Shown: positions 8,900 to 17,684 of the stretch, one piece after another
How the letters are laid out: the number at the start of each line of letters is the position of its first letter
Position numbering within the stretch: the stretch's first letter is position 1
Origin: Streptomyces sp. 846.5
GTDB lineage: Bacteria; Actinomycetota; Actinomycetes; Streptomycetales; Streptomycetaceae
Reading direction: 5' to 3'
Length of the DNA: 64,000 nucleotides
Assembly: GCF_004365705.1 (NCBI RefSeq)
Contig: NZ_SOBN01000001.1
Span: 5,194,001-5,258,000 of the forward strand
Position numbers and translations under genes: made by a program
Notes under the pieces: model-generated
The model's database searches: none
Seen by the model: the letters and a program-made list of their open reading frames with translations, nothing else
What the model was told of the DNA's origin: nothing

Positions 8900-9120
8900 G
8901 CGCTCCGTGGCTCCTCACTGGCCCAGGCGTCGCGGACGATCTCCTTGGAGCGTGTGGCAAGGTCGGGTTCGCCGTCGAAGACGGCCGTCGTGCGGAACCG
9001 GCGGCGTGGGCGCTCGCCGCGCTCCGCCTCGGCCCACTGGCGCAGTAGCTCGACAGCATCGGGGAGCCGGTCCTCCGGCACCGCGTCGAGCAGGCGGTGT
9101 GCTTCCTCGCGTACGGTCAT
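8896..9120 (-). CDS. Antitoxin of a PIN-domain (VapBC-like) toxin-antitoxin pair
   Basis: A 74-residue charged protein: an N-terminal helix (EEAHRLLDAVPEDRLPDAVE) and an Arg-rich centre. This layout is common in actinobacterial antitoxins encoded directly upstream of PIN toxins. It looks intact: ATG at 9120, no internal stop, and its TGA overlaps the toxin GTG. The toxin partner is a pseudogene, so this may be an orphan antitoxin. Assignment to a named antitoxin family is uncertain; the neighbouring PIN remnant is the main evidence. Confidence 0.72.
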   Translation of the reverse strand: MTVREEAHRLLDAVPEDRLPDAVELLRQWAEAERGERPRRRFRTTAVFDGEPDLATRSKEIVRDAWASEEPRSA

Positions 9121-9275
9121 GTGCTCAGTCTAGGGTCCGGGACCGCGGTCGTGGGCCCCATGCCCTGTGAGGTATGACGGTGGGGGCTGTTGATATTCGC
9201 AATCAAATCCCCAATGAAATCAACAATTTTGCTTTGATGATTTCGGGACCTCGGCAGGGGCGCGCACTGCCCGGC

Positions 9276-9713
9276 TCAGCAGGGGCGCTTGCGTAGGTCC
9301 ATGACGTAGTCGTGGGGGGCGCCGGCGGATTCGGCGGCGTCGGCGATGATGCCGAGGTAGCGGGCCGAGGGGAGGCCGCCCTCGTAGTCGTTGAGGACGT
9401 AGGTCCAGGCGGTGAGGTCGCCCTCCAGGGTGTGCACCCGGACCTTGAGCTTGCGGTAGAAGCCCTGGGGCAGGCCCTCCCAGCGGTCCAGGCCGGCCTC
9501 GTCGCCCGGGGCGATGTCGTAGAGGCCGACGAAGACCTGGTCCTTCTCGTCCTCGACCACCGTGGCGATCGAGCCCTCCCAGCCGAACTGCTCGCCGCCG
9601 AAGGTCAGCCGCCAGCCGTCCAGCCAGCCGGTGCAGCGGAGCGGCGAATGCGGGGCCCGACGGCTCATCTGGCGTGCGTCGAGGTTGCTGGCGTACGCGG
9701 CGTAGAGCGACAT
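9276..9713 (-). CDS. Gamma-glutamylcyclotransferase-like (AIG2/GGCT fold) protein
   Basis: 145 residues with the substrate-loop motif YAAYASNLD at the N-terminus (the YGSNL motif of GGCT-fold proteins), GWEGSIATV, and an acidic residue in LDRWEGLP at the position of the catalytic Glu. Family members cyclise gamma-glutamyl amines or peptides to 5-oxoproline, but many bacterial members have unknown substrates. It is divergent from lpdA with under 100 bp between the starts. In Streptomyces chromosomes a homologue commonly sits next to lpdA (recalled, not checked here). Confidence 0.82.
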   Translation of the reverse strand: MSLYAAYASNLDARQMSRRAPHSPLRCTGWLDGWRLTFGGEQFGWEGSIATVVEDEKDQVFVGLYDIAPGDEAGLDRWEGLPQGFYRKLKVRVHTLEGDLTAWTYVLNDYEGGLPSARYLGIIADAAESAGAPHDYVMDLRKRPC

Positions 9714-9807
9714 GGGTCACAGCGTACGGGAGGTGGGGCAGGTGGGAGGGATGGGTACGGCCCGTACGGGCCAGCCCGGTGTCATGGAGTCGCCGAGGTG
9801 CGGGACA

Positions 9808-11265
9808 ATGGCGTATGTGACTCGGATTGTGATCATCGGTGGCGGACCTGGCGGATACGAGGCGGCGCTCGTCGCCGCGGACCTCGGCGCGGAGGTGACC
9901 GTCGTCGACCGCGACGGCCTCGGCGGCGCGGCGGTTTTGACGGACTGTGTACCGTCCAAGACCCTGATCGCCACGGCTGAGGTGATGACCAGCTTCGACA
10001 GCTCCTACGAGGAGCTGGGGATCAAGGTCGCCGACGACACGCCCACCTCGGGGGCCCGCGTGGTCGGCGTCGACCTGGGCAAGGTCAACCGGCGGGTCAA
10101 GCGGCTGGCGGTCGCGCAGTCGCACGACATCACCCAGTCCGTCACCCGCGCGGGTGTCACCCTGCTGCGCGGCTTCGGCCGGCTCGCGGCCGGCGGGCAG
10201 GCCGTGGACGGCTCGCGCGGGGTCGTGGTCGACCTCGCCGAGGGCGGGACGCAGGAGCTGCGGGCCGACGTGGTGCTGATAGCGACCGGCACCCGGCCGC
10301 GGGAGCTGCCGGACGCCGTCCCGGACGGCGAGCGGATCCTGAACTGGACCCAGGTCTACGACCTGGACGAGCTCCCCGAGGAGCTCGTCGTGGTCGGCTC
10401 GGGTGTGACCGGCGCCGAGTTCGCCGGCGCCTACCAGGCCCTGGGCTCGCGGGTGACCCTGGTCTCCAGCCGCGACCGGGTGCTGCCCGGTGAGGACCCG
10501 GACGCCGCCACGGTGCTGGAGGACGTGTTCCGGCGCCGCGGGATGAACGTGATGTCGCGGTCGCGGGCCGAGTCGGTGCAGCGCGTCGGCGACAAGGTGG
10601 AGGTGACCCTGTCCGACGGTCGGGTCATCACCGGGTCCCACTGTCTGATGGCCGTCGGCTCCATCCCCAACACGGGTGCGATGGGTCTGGAGGAGGCCGG
10701 GGTCCGGCTGACCGAGGGCGGGCAGGTCAAGGTGGACCGGGTGTCGCGGACCTCCGCCCCCGGGGTGTACGCGGCGGGCGACGTCACCGGGGTGTTCATG
10801 CTGGCCTCGGTCGCGGCCATGCAGGGCCGGATCGCGATGTACCACGCGCTGGGCGACGCGGTGACGCCGCTGAACCTGAAGACCGTCGCCTCCAATGTCT
10901 TCACCGACCCGGAGATCGCCACGGTCGGCTACAGCGCCGCCGACGTCGAGTGCGGGAAGATGGACGCGGTCTGCGTGAAGCTGCCGTTGCGCGGCAACCC
11001 GAGGGCCAAGATGCAGGGCATCAGGGACGGCTTCGTGAAGCTGTTCTGCCGCCCCGGCACGGGCATCGTGGTGGGCGGCGTGGTCGTGGCGCCCCGGGCG
11101 AGCGAGCTGATCCATCCGATCTCGCTGGCGGTGGACAACAATCTGACGGTGGAGCAGGTGGCGAGCGCCTTCACGGTGTACCCGTCGGTCTCCGGGTCGA
11201 TCGCGGAGGCGGCGCGGCAGCTGCACATCCGCAAGCGGGCCTCGGGGAGTTCGCCGGGGGCGTGA
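9808..11265 (+). CDS. lpdA: NAD(P)H:quinone reductase, LpdA-type flavoprotein disulfide reductase homologue
   Basis: 485 residues with an N-terminal FAD Rossmann motif (IIGGGPGGYEAA), a central NAD(P) motif (VVGSGVTGAEFA), the FAD segment GVYAAGDVTG and a C-terminal dimerisation domain. It looks like lipoamide dehydrogenase but lacks its active site: the redox region reads GGAAVLTDCVPSK, with only one cysteine. The C-terminal HxxxxE catalytic pair is replaced by VYPSVSGSIAEAA. This is the pattern of Mycobacterium tuberculosis LpdA (Rv3303c), which reduces quinones and is not a lipoamide dehydrogenase. The start could be ATG 9808 or GTG 9817. A DeoR regulator follows 115 bp downstream. Confidence 0.88.
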   Translation: MAYVTRIVIIGGGPGGYEAALVAADLGAEVTVVDRDGLGGAAVLTDCVPSKTLIATAEVMTSFDSSYEELGIKVADDTPTSGARVVGVDLGKVNRRVKRLAVAQSHDITQSVTRAGVTLLRGFGRLAAGGQAVDGSRGVVVDLAEGGTQELRADVVLIATGTRPRELPDAVPDGERILNWTQVYDLDELPEELVVVGSGVTGAEFAGAYQALGSRVTLVSSRDRVLPGEDPDAATVLEDVFRRRGMNVMSRSRAESVQRVGDKVEVTLSDGRVITGSHCLMAVGSIPNTGAMGLEEAGVRLTEGGQVKVDRVSRTSAPGVYAAGDVTGVFMLASVAAMQGRIAMYHALGDAVTPLNLKTVASNVFTDPEIATVGYSAADVECGKMDAVCVKLPLRGNPRAKMQGIRDGFVKLFCRPGTGIVVGGVVVAPRASELIHPISLAVDNNLTVEQVASAFTVYPSVSGSIAEAARQLHIRKRASGSSPGA

Positions 11266-11380
11266 AGTTGGTACGGACCGGCGCGCATTGTAGTTGTGTG
11301 CGCCGTTCCGTGGTGGACAACTTCGACTACTAGGTGCAAACGCCTGAAAGCAGATGGTCATGCACGTTACCGTCTGTTTC

Positions 11381-12274
11381 GTGTTCGCAGCAGAACGTCG
11401 CCAATTGATCCTCGAAATGGTGCGCGCCAATGGAGCGGTTTCGCTCCGGGAGCTCGCCCGAGTCGTCCAGACCTCCGAAGTGACCGTCCGTCGGGACGTG
11501 CGCGCTCTGGAGGCCGAAGGCCTTCTCGACCGTCGCCACGGGGGCGCAGTGCTCCCCGGCGGTCTCTCCAGAGAGCCCGGATATCCGCAGAAGACCCATC
11601 TAGCCGCCGCCGAGAAGTCGGCCATCGCCGACTACGCCGCCACGATGGTCGCCGAGGGCGACGCGATCGTGGTGGGCGCCGGGACCACGACGCAGGAGCT
11701 GGCCCGACGGCTGGCCCGGGTGCCGGGGCTGACCGTGGTCACCAACTCGTTGCTGGTGGCCCAGGCGCTGGCCCATGCCAACAGGGTGGAGGTGGTGATG
11801 ACCGGGGGCACCTTGCGGGGGTCGAACTATGCCCTTGTGGGCAGCGGGGCCGAGCAGTCCCTGCAGGGGCTGCGGGTCTCGCGGGCCTTTGTCTCGGGCA
11901 GCGGGCTGACCGCGGAGCGGGGGCTCTCCACGACCAACATGCTGTCGGCGAGCGTGGACCGGGCCCTGGTCGCCGCCGCGGCGGAGGTGGTCGTGCTGGC
12001 GGACCACGGGAAGCTCGGGTCGGACACCATGTTCCAGACCGTGGCGACCGAGAACATCGCCTGCCTGGTGACGGACGAGCAGTCCGGCCTCTCCGAGGAG
12101 GCCTCGCGCGAGTTGGACGCCCTGGCCGACCACGGCGTCCAGGTCTGCATCGCCCAGGCCCCCGTCGCCGCAGCGCCCGCGGTCGCCGGCGTCCCAGGAG
12201 TCCCCTTCCCGGGCCAACGCCGCTCCCCAGGCGCAGGCGTCCCCGTAGCAGGCCGAGGCATCATCCGCCGCTGA
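11381..12274 (+). CDS. DeoR/GlpR family transcriptional regulator
   Basis: About 297 residues from GTG 11381 (the frame is open to 11354). The N-terminal DeoR helix-turn-helix is clear: RRQLILEMVRANGAVSLRELA, then VVQTSEVTVRRDVRALE and LLDRRHGGAV. The C-terminal sugar-phosphate sensor domain has VGAGTTTQELA, TNSLLVAQAL and VMTGGTLRGSNYALVG. Such regulators respond to phosphorylated sugars or nucleoside-derived effectors. The last ~35 residues are Pro/Ala-rich and variable. It follows lpdA and converges with the acyl-CoA carboxylase alpha gene, with a shared hairpin terminator between them. The target regulon is unknown; the nearby nucleoside phosphorylase is one possibility. Confidence 0.87.
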   Translation: MFAAERRQLILEMVRANGAVSLRELARVVQTSEVTVRRDVRALEAEGLLDRRHGGAVLPGGLSREPGYPQKTHLAAAEKSAIADYAATMVAEGDAIVVGAGTTTQELARRLARVPGLTVVTNSLLVAQALAHANRVEVVMTGGTLRGSNYALVGSGAEQSLQGLRVSRAFVSGSGLTAERGLSTTNMLSASVDRALVAAAAEVVVLADHGKLGSDTMFQTVATENIACLVTDEQSGLSEEASRELDALADHGVQVCIAQAPVAAAPAVAGVPGVPFPGQRRSPGAGVPVAGRGIIRR

Positions 12275-12278
12275 GCCC

Positions 12279-12303
12279 CACCCCCTCCGGCCCGGAGGGG
12301 GTG
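12279..12303. terminator. Perfect GC hairpin between convergent genes
   Basis: Two 12 bp arms, CACCCCCTCCGG and CCGGAGGGGGTG, separated by one base, start 4 bp after the DeoR stop codon. The position between convergent transcripts (DeoR on plus, carboxylase alpha on minus) suggests a bidirectional terminator. No T tract follows, as is usual in these genomes. Confidence 0.75.
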
Positions 12304-12433
12304 AACCACGGTGGCGCCGTCTGCTTCGCCTTTAGGGGCGCGGGGCTCTGCTGTCTGAAAAGCGTGCGCGACAAGCCCCGACGGCCCGGTCACTCCCCAC
12401 GCAGCGCGCACCCCCCACCGCGGGGGGCTCCGC

Positions 12434-14176
12434 TCAGTCCTTGATCTCGCAGATCACGGCCCCGCTGGTGACGGTGGCTCCGATCGCCGCCGAGAGCCCG
12501 ACGATCGTCCCGGCCTTGTGGGCGTTCAGGGGCTGTTCCATCTTCATCGCTTCGAGGACGACCACGAGGTCGCCCTCGTTGACGGCCTGCCCCTCCTCCA
12601 CGTTGATCTTGACGATGGTGCCCTGCATCGGTGAGGCCAGGGTGTCCCCCGAGGCCGCCGAGCCGGCCTTGGAGGTGGTGGCGCGCCGCTTGGACTTGGC
12701 GGCCGGCCGGGCCGAGCTGGTGGCCAGGTTGGCCGGCAGGGAGACCTCGATGCGCTTGCCGCCGACCTCGACCACCACGGTCTCGCGGGTGTCCGGCTCG
12801 TCCTCCTCCCCGCTGCCGCCGGCGAAGGCCGCGATGGTGTTGACGAAGTCGGTCTCGATCCAGCGGGTGTAGATGGTGAAGGGCTCGCTGGCAAACGCCG
12901 GGTCGGTGACCACCGCACGGTGGAACGGCAGGGCGGTGGCCATGCCCTCGATATTGAACTCGGCCAGCGCGCGGGCGGCGCGCTGCAGGGCCTGGGTGCG
13001 GGTGGCGCCGGTGACGATCAGCTTGGCCAGCAGCGAGTCCCAGGCCGGCCCGATCACACTGCCGGACTCCACCCCGGAGTCCAGCCGCACCCCGGGGCCC
13101 GAAGGGGGCTGGAACACGGTGACGGTGCCCGGGGCGGGCAGGAAGCCGCGGCCGGGGTCCTCGCCGTTGATGCGGAACTCGAAGGAGTGGCCGCGCACCG
13201 CCGGGTCGCCGTAGCCCAGAGCCTCCCCGTCGGCGATGCGGAACTGCTCGCGGACCAGGTCGATGCCGGTGACCTCCTCGGTGACCGGGTGCTCCACCTG
13301 CAGGCGGGTGTTGACCTCCAGGAAGCTGATGGTCCCATCGGCGGCGACCAGGAACTCACAGGTGCCCGCCCCCACGTAGCCGGCCTCGCGCAGGATGGCC
13401 TTGGAGGCGGCGTACAGCTGGGCGTTCTGGGCGGCGGTGAGGAACGGCGCGGGGGCCTCCTCGACCAGTTTCTGGTGGCGGCGCTGCAGCGAGCAGTCGC
13501 GGGTGGAGACCACCACGACGTTGCCGTGGGTGTCGGCCAGGCACTGGGTCTCCACGTGCCGGGGCCGGTCCAGGTAGCGCTCGACGAAGCACTCGCCCCG
13601 CCCGAACGCGGCCACGGCCTCGCGGACCGCGGAGTCGTACAGCTCGGGGATCTCGTCCAGGGTGCGGGCGACCTTCAGGCCGCGGCCGCCGCCGCCGAAG
13701 GCCGCCTTGATGGCGATCGGCAGCCCGTGCTCGCGCGCGAACGCGACCACCTCGTCGGGTCCGGTGACCGGGTCGGCGGTGCCCGCGACCAGGGGGGCGC
13801 CGGCGCGTTGGGCGATGTGACGGGCCGCCACCTTGTCGCCCAGGTCGCGGATGGCCTGCGGCGGGGGGCCGATCCAGGTCAGTCCGGCGTCGATGACGGC
13901 CTGGGCGAACTCGGCGTTCTCGGACAGGAAGCCGTAGCCGGGGTGGACCGCGTCCGCGCCGGAGTCGTCCGCGGCCTTGAGGACCTTGGCGATGTCCAGG
14001 TAACTGGTCGCCGGGGTGTCCCCGCCGAGGGCGAAGGCCTCGTCGGCCGCGCGGACATGCAGCGCGTCCCGGTCCGGCTCGGCGTAAACAGCGACCGCGG
14101 CGATACCCGCGTCACGACAGGCCCGGGCGACGCGGACTGCGATCTCTCCGCGGTTGGCGATGAGCACCTTGCGCAC
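12434..14176 (-). CDS. accA2: Acyl-CoA carboxylase alpha chain (biotin carboxylase + biotin carboxyl carrier)
   Basis: 580 residues. Biotin carboxylase occupies about 1-450: N-terminal [13 protein letters not shown], Gly-rich ATP loop [29 protein letters not shown] and [14 protein letters not shown]. After an Ala/Lys-rich linker (~480-510) comes the biotinyl domain with EAMKMEQPL, in which Lys carries the biotin. It carboxylates biotin with bicarbonate and ATP for the beta subunit, making malonyl- or methylmalonyl-CoA for fatty acids and polyketides. The start is GTG with GGGAG upstream. The beta and epsilon subunits and the biotin ligase lie within 5 kb. The symbol follows the Streptomyces coelicolor paralogue and is tentative. 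Confidence 0.93.
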   Translation of the reverse strand: MRKVLIANRGEIAVRVARACRDAGIAAVAVYAEPDRDALHVRAADEAFALGGDTPATSYLDIAKVLKAADDSGADAVHPGYGFLSENAEFAQAVIDAGLTWIGPPPQAIRDLGDKVAARHIAQRAGAPLVAGTADPVTGPDEVVAFAREHGLPIAIKAAFGGGGRGLKVARTLDEIPELYDSAVREAVAAFGRGECFVERYLDRPRHVETQCLADTHGNVVVVSTRDCSLQRRHQKLVEEAPAPFLTAAQNAQLYAASKAILREAGYVGAGTCEFLVAADGTISFLEVNTRLQVEHPVTEEVTGIDLVREQFRIADGEALGYGDPAVRGHSFEFRINGEDPGRGFLPAPGTVTVFQPPSGPGVRLDSGVESGSVIGPAWDSLLAKLIVTGATRTQALQRAARALAEFNIEGMATALPFHRAVVTDPAFASEPFTIYTRWIETDFVNTIAAFAGGSGEEDEPDTRETVVVEVGGKRIEVSLPANLATSSARPAAKSKRRATTSKAGSAASGDTLASPMQGTIVKINVEEGQAVNEGDLVVVLEAMKMEQPLNAHKAGTIVGLSAAIGATVTSGAVICEIKD

Positions 14177-14362
14177 AATGGCTCCCTTCTTGAACCGTGG
14201 ATGAGTTTATGGAGTACCAGGGCGTGTTGGTGAGCCCGGCCCAGGGGTGAGCTTGCCCACACGGAGGGTGATTGTCTCCGGTACACCGTACGCCCGGGGG
14301 TTGGGAGGGGCCTTTTCGGCGTACCCCTTCCGGACGTGTCTACCCGTCAGTAAGGTGCCGCC

Positions 14363-14806
14363 ATGAGGATCTGGACGGCGGTTGCGACGGTGCTGCTGCT
14401 GGTGCTCGAAGCCCTGTTCTTCGCGGGCGTGGGCCTGCTTCTGGGACTGGCCGTGCGCGACCAGAACATGTCTCTTGGTGGGCTGTCGCCTGATGCGATG
14501 GCCGTCGGCGCGTGGGTCGGAATGGGACTGCTGGCGGCGTTCCTGTTGCTGGTCGCGCTGGTCCTGGCACGCACGGTCCGGAGCGGTGGTGCCATGGGGC
14601 GGCCCACAAGGATTCTGCTGATTGTCTGTGCGGTGCTGCACGGGGTTCTGGCGGCTCTCCTCCTGGCGCTGAACGGCGTGGTGGCTTTTGGGGCGATGCT
14701 GGTGATGGTCGGACTTCTTGTTCTGGTGCTGATGATCCCCACGGATGGGGTCGGCGTCACGGTCCCGCCGACGGACACCCCGCCGCCATCGACGGCAGCG
14801 GGGTGA
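14363..14806 (+). CDS. Small four-helix membrane protein of unknown function
   Basis: 147 residues with four hydrophobic segments (about residues 5-28, 48-70, 80-103 and 105-125) and a short Pro/Thr-rich C-terminal tail. No catalytic motif is visible. The ATG start and dense GC3 codon use support a real gene. It sits in the carboxylase region, divergent from the alpha-chain gene and convergent with maf. Its position matches a membrane-protein gene commonly found here in Streptomyces (recalled). I do not assign a function. Confidence 0.72.
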   Translation: MRIWTAVATVLLLVLEALFFAGVGLLLGLAVRDQNMSLGGLSPDAMAVGAWVGMGLLAAFLLLVALVLARTVRSGGAMGRPTRILLIVCAVLHGVLAALLLALNGVVAFGAMLVMVGLLVLVLMIPTDGVGVTVPPTDTPPPSTAAG

Positions 14807-14871
14807 CCGGATCCAGATATACCCCGCCTACGGGTGGGTGAGCACGTCCGCAGTTGACGGCCCTGGTCAGG

Positions 14872-15465
14872 TCACACCCAGAGATCGGTGATCGAGACTC
14901 CGAGCTTCCCCAACAGCTCGCGCAGCAGCGGCAGCGAGAGGCCGATGACATTGCCGTGGTTGCCGTCGATGCTGTCGACGAACGGGGCCGACCGGCCGTC
15001 AAGAGTGAAGGCGCCGGCCACGTGGAGGGGTTCGCCGGTGGCGATGTAGGCGGCGATCTCGGCGTCGGTGGGGTTGCCGAAGCGGACCGTGGTGGAGGCG
15101 GTGGCGGAGGCACGGCCGTTGGTGGCGGTGTCGATGACGCAGTGTCCGGTCTGCAGGACTCCGCTGCGGCCGCGCATGGACTGCCAGCGGGCCAGCGCCT
15201 CGGCCGTGTCGGCGGGCTTGCCGAGGGCCTGCCCGTCCAGCTCCAGGACCGAGTCGCAGCCGATGACCAGGGCGGGAGCGGACAGTTCCGCGGCGACGGC
15301 GGTCGCCTTGGCCTCGGCCAGGAGCAGCGCCAGTTCCGCGGGGGTGGGGGCGGATAGGGCGTCCTCGTCGACGCCGCTGACGATCACCTGCGGGTCGAGC
15401 CCGGCCTGGCGGAGCAGGCCGAGGCGGGCGGGGGAGGCGGAGGCGAGCACGAGTGGCACGGTCAT
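14872..15465 (-). CDS. maf: Maf-like nucleotide pyrophosphatase
   Basis: 197 residues starting with the Maf signature [18 protein letters not shown] (Ser-x-Ser-x-x-Arg loop). It continues with VSGVDEDAL, the [12 protein letters not shown] motif with a metal-binding Asp, GKPADTAEA, and ends [14 protein letters not shown]. Maf proteins hydrolyse non-canonical or modified nucleoside triphosphates to monophosphates and have been linked to septum formation. It is encoded directly downstream of the carboxylase beta/epsilon genes and the 41-codon membrane peptide, all on the minus strand, so probably co-transcribed. Confidence 0.9.
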   Translation of the reverse strand: MTVPLVLASASPARLGLLRQAGLDPQVIVSGVDEDALSAPTPAELALLLAEAKATAVAAELSAPALVIGCDSVLELDGQALGKPADTAEALARWQSMRGRSGVLQTGHCVIDTATNGRASATASTTVRFGNPTDAEIAAYIATGEPLHVAGAFTLDGRSAPFVDSIDGNHGNVIGLSLPLLRELLGKLGVSITDLWV

Positions 15466-15512
15466 GGCACCAGCCTAGACACCCGTCCGACTAGACATCT
15501 GTCCGACGCCGT

Positions 15513-15638
15513 TCAGACCATCACGACGACCAGTAACAGGATCGCGAAGGCGGCGATGAGCAGGCCGACGCGGCGAAGCAGGGCGTTGACCCGGCGCTTC
15601 TCCTCGGCGGTCTCGTCTACGGGGTCGGACCAGAGCAT
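15513..15638 (-). CDS. mmpB: 41-residue single-helix membrane peptide (MmpB-like)
   Basis: The sequence reads MLWSDPVDETAEEKRRVNALLRRVGLLIAAFAILLLVVVMV, given here in two parts: N-terminal MLWSDPVDETAEEKRR and a C-terminal hydrophobic helix (residues ~24-41). This is a short cytoplasmic head followed by one membrane segment ending at the C-terminus. The MLWSDP start is one I associate with the small morphogenic membrane protein MmpB of Streptomyces, which lies at this spot between maf and the carboxylase epsilon gene; this is from memory. Located 48 bp before maf on the same strand. Confidence 0.68.
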   Translation of the reverse strand: MLWSDPVDETAEEKRRVNALLRRVGLLIAAFAILLLVVVMV

Positions 15639-15687
15639 GCCTTCCAGGGTGCTGCGGTAACCGCACTCCGCGCCTGAGTACGGGTAC

Positions 15688-15927
15688 TCAACTTTGCGCC
15701 CAGGCGGAGGTGCGCCAGGCGTCCGGGCCCGGGTGGGCCGGGGCGCGCAGGTTGCGGGCGCGGTCGGACCACTGCGAGGCCGGGGCGCGGTCGGGGGTCC
15801 GGGCGGCGTTGGCCGCCGCCCGGACCGAGACCACCGCCAGGACGGCGGCGAGCTCCTCGGGGCTGGGCTGCCCGTGCAGGACCTTGATGGGGGTCCTGTC
15901 GTCCGGCGTCGTGTCGTCAGCAGTCAT
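15688..15927 (-). CDS. accE: Acyl-CoA carboxylase epsilon subunit
   Basis: 79 residues. It has the small-subunit pattern of actinobacterial acyl-CoA carboxylases: IKVLHGQPSPEELAAVLAVV near the N-terminus, an Ala/Pro linker, and W(S)xxAR...W at the C-terminus (SQWSDRARNLRAP, DAWRTSAW). The epsilon subunit stabilises and activates the alpha-beta complex. The ATG at 15927 has GGAGGC upstream and starts 10 bp after the beta-subunit stop, so translation is closely linked. The frame is open further upstream, but that part overlaps the beta gene. Confidence 0.88.
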   Translation of the reverse strand: MTADDTTPDDRTPIKVLHGQPSPEELAAVLAVVSVRAAANAARTPDRAPASQWSDRARNLRAPAHPGPDAWRTSAWAQS

Positions 15928-15937
15928 GGCCGCCTCC

Positions 15938-17533
15938 TTACAGGGGGATGTTGCCGTGCTTCTTGGGGGGCAGCGTCTCGCGCTTGTTGCGCAGTGCCCG
16001 CAGCCCCTTGACGATGTGCTGCCGGGTCTCGGAGGGCAGGACCACCGCGTCGACGTAGCCGCGTTCGGCCGCGACATAGGGGTTGAGCAGGGTGTCCTCG
16101 TACGCCTCGATGAGTTCGACCCGGCGCGCGTCCGGGTCCTCGGCCGAGGCGAGGTCGGCCCGGTGCAGGATGTTGACGGCGCCCTGGGCGCCCATCACGG
16201 CGATCTGGGCGGTCGGCCAGGCGAGGTTGAGGTCGGCCCCCAGGTGCTTGGAGCCCATGACGTCGTAGGCGCCGCCGAAGGCCTTCCGGGTGATGACCGT
16301 GATCAGCGGGACGGTGGCCTCGGCGTAGGCGTAGATCAGCTTGGCGCCGCGGCGGATGATGCCGTTCCACTCCTGGCCGGTGCCGGGCAGGAAGCCGGGG
16401 ACGTCCACGAAGGTGAGCACCGGGATGTTGAAGGCGTCGCAGGTGCGGACGAAGCGGGCGGCCTTCTCGGAGGCGTCGATGTCCAGGCAGCCGGCGAACT
16501 GCATCGGCTGGTTGCCGACGATGCCCACGGCGTGGCCCTCGACCCGGCCGAAGCCGGTGATCATGTTGGGCGCGAACAGCTCCTGGGTCTCCAGGAACTC
16601 GCCGTCGTCGAGGATGTGGTTGATGACCTTGTGCATGTCGTAGGGCTGGTTGGCCGAGTCCGGGACGATGGCGTCCAGTTCCAGGTCCAGTGCGCTGACC
16701 GACAGGTCCGCCTCCTCGGGGAAGGCCGGGGCCTCCTCCAGGTTGTTGGAGGGGAGGTAGGAGAGCAGCGCCTTGACGTAGTCGACTGCCTCCTTCTCGT
16801 CCGCGGCCAGGTGGTGGGCGTTGCCGGACTTGGAGTTGTGGGTGCGGGCGCCGCCCAGCTCCTCCATGCCGACGTCCTCGCCGGTGACGGTCTTGATGAC
16901 GTCGGGCCCGGTGATGAACATGTGCGAGGTCTGGTCGGCCATCACCACGAAGTCGGTGATGGCGGGGGAGTAGACCGCGCCGCCGGCGCAGGGGCCCATG
17001 ATCAGCGAGATCTGCGGGATCACGCCGGAGGCGAGGACGTTGCGGCGGAAGATCTCGCCGTATAGGCCGAGGGAGGCCACGCCCTCCTGGATCCGGGCGC
17101 CGCCGGAGTCGTTGATGCCGATCATCGGGCAGCCGGTCTTCAGGGCGAAGTCCATCACCTTGACGATCTTCTCGCCGAAGACCTCGCCGAGGGAGCCGCC
17201 GAAGACGGTGAAGTCCTGGGCGAAGACCGCGACCTGACGTCCCTCCACGGTGCCGTAGCCGGTGACCACGCCGTCGCCGTACGGGCGGGTGTTCTCCTGG
17301 CCGAAGTTGGTGGAGCGGTGCCGGGCGAACTCGTCGAACTCCACGAAGGAGCCCTCGTCGAGCAGCATGGCCACCCGCTCACGGGCCGTCAGCTTGCCCT
17401 TGGCGTGCTGCTTCTCGATGGCACGGGCGGAGCCGGAGTGCGTGGCCTGGTCCAGCCGGCGCTTCAGATCTGCGATCTTGCCGGCGGTGGTGTGATGGGC
17501 CGCGCCCTCATTGGCGATCTCGGCTTGGGACAT
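15938..17533 (-). CDS. pccB: Propionyl/acetyl-CoA carboxylase beta chain (carboxyltransferase)
   Basis: 531 residues with both crotonase-like halves. N-terminal half: [36 protein letters not shown]-terminal half: [39 protein letters not shown]. It transfers carboxylate from biotin to the acyl-CoA. At about residue 424 (GGAYDVMG) the side chain is Asp; in S. coelicolor PccB the equivalent Asp422 sets preference for propionyl-CoA, with Ile in the acetyl-preferring AccB. So propionyl-CoA carboxylase (methylmalonyl-CoA supply) is the better call. It is first in a run with accE, the membrane peptide and maf, and divergent from birA. Confidence 0.93.
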   Translation of the reverse strand: MSQAEIANEGAAHHTTAGKIADLKRRLDQATHSGSARAIEKQHAKGKLTARERVAMLLDEGSFVEFDEFARHRSTNFGQENTRPYGDGVVTGYGTVEGRQVAVFAQDFTVFGGSLGEVFGEKIVKVMDFALKTGCPMIGINDSGGARIQEGVASLGLYGEIFRRNVLASGVIPQISLIMGPCAGGAVYSPAITDFVVMADQTSHMFITGPDVIKTVTGEDVGMEELGGARTHNSKSGNAHHLAADEKEAVDYVKALLSYLPSNNLEEAPAFPEEADLSVSALDLELDAIVPDSANQPYDMHKVINHILDDGEFLETQELFAPNMITGFGRVEGHAVGIVGNQPMQFAGCLDIDASEKAARFVRTCDAFNIPVLTFVDVPGFLPGTGQEWNGIIRRGAKLIYAYAEATVPLITVITRKAFGGAYDVMGSKHLGADLNLAWPTAQIAVMGAQGAVNILHRADLASAEDPDARRVELIEAYEDTLLNPYVAAERGYVDAVVLPSETRQHIVKGLRALRNKRETLPPKKHGNIPL

Positions 17534-17684
17534 CCGGCGCGACTCCCGTCAGGAGGGGGTAGTGCGGTCCAGGTCCGGTGTGGGGATCCCGGCGGCACCA
17601 ACGGGTGAGGTTTCCGTGTCGTAGCGTAGCCATGCCGGGCGCGTGGCGGATATGCAGAGTGACCGGCGTCATAAGGTGCGGAGC

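Noticed and set aside
9808-11265. Dihydrolipoamide dehydrogenase
   Set aside because: It lacks one active-site Cys and the His-Glu dyad; it matches the LpdA quinone-reductase subgroup.
9220-11625. 800-codon open frame antisense to lpdA
   Set aside because: Low-complexity His/Arg/Gly/Pro composition with no motifs; the sense strand encodes a well-conserved flavoprotein.
12400-12440. A second terminator around ACCGCGGGGGG near the carboxylase stop
   Set aside because: The stem is short and overlaps the coding end; the 12,279-12,303 hairpin is a better terminator.
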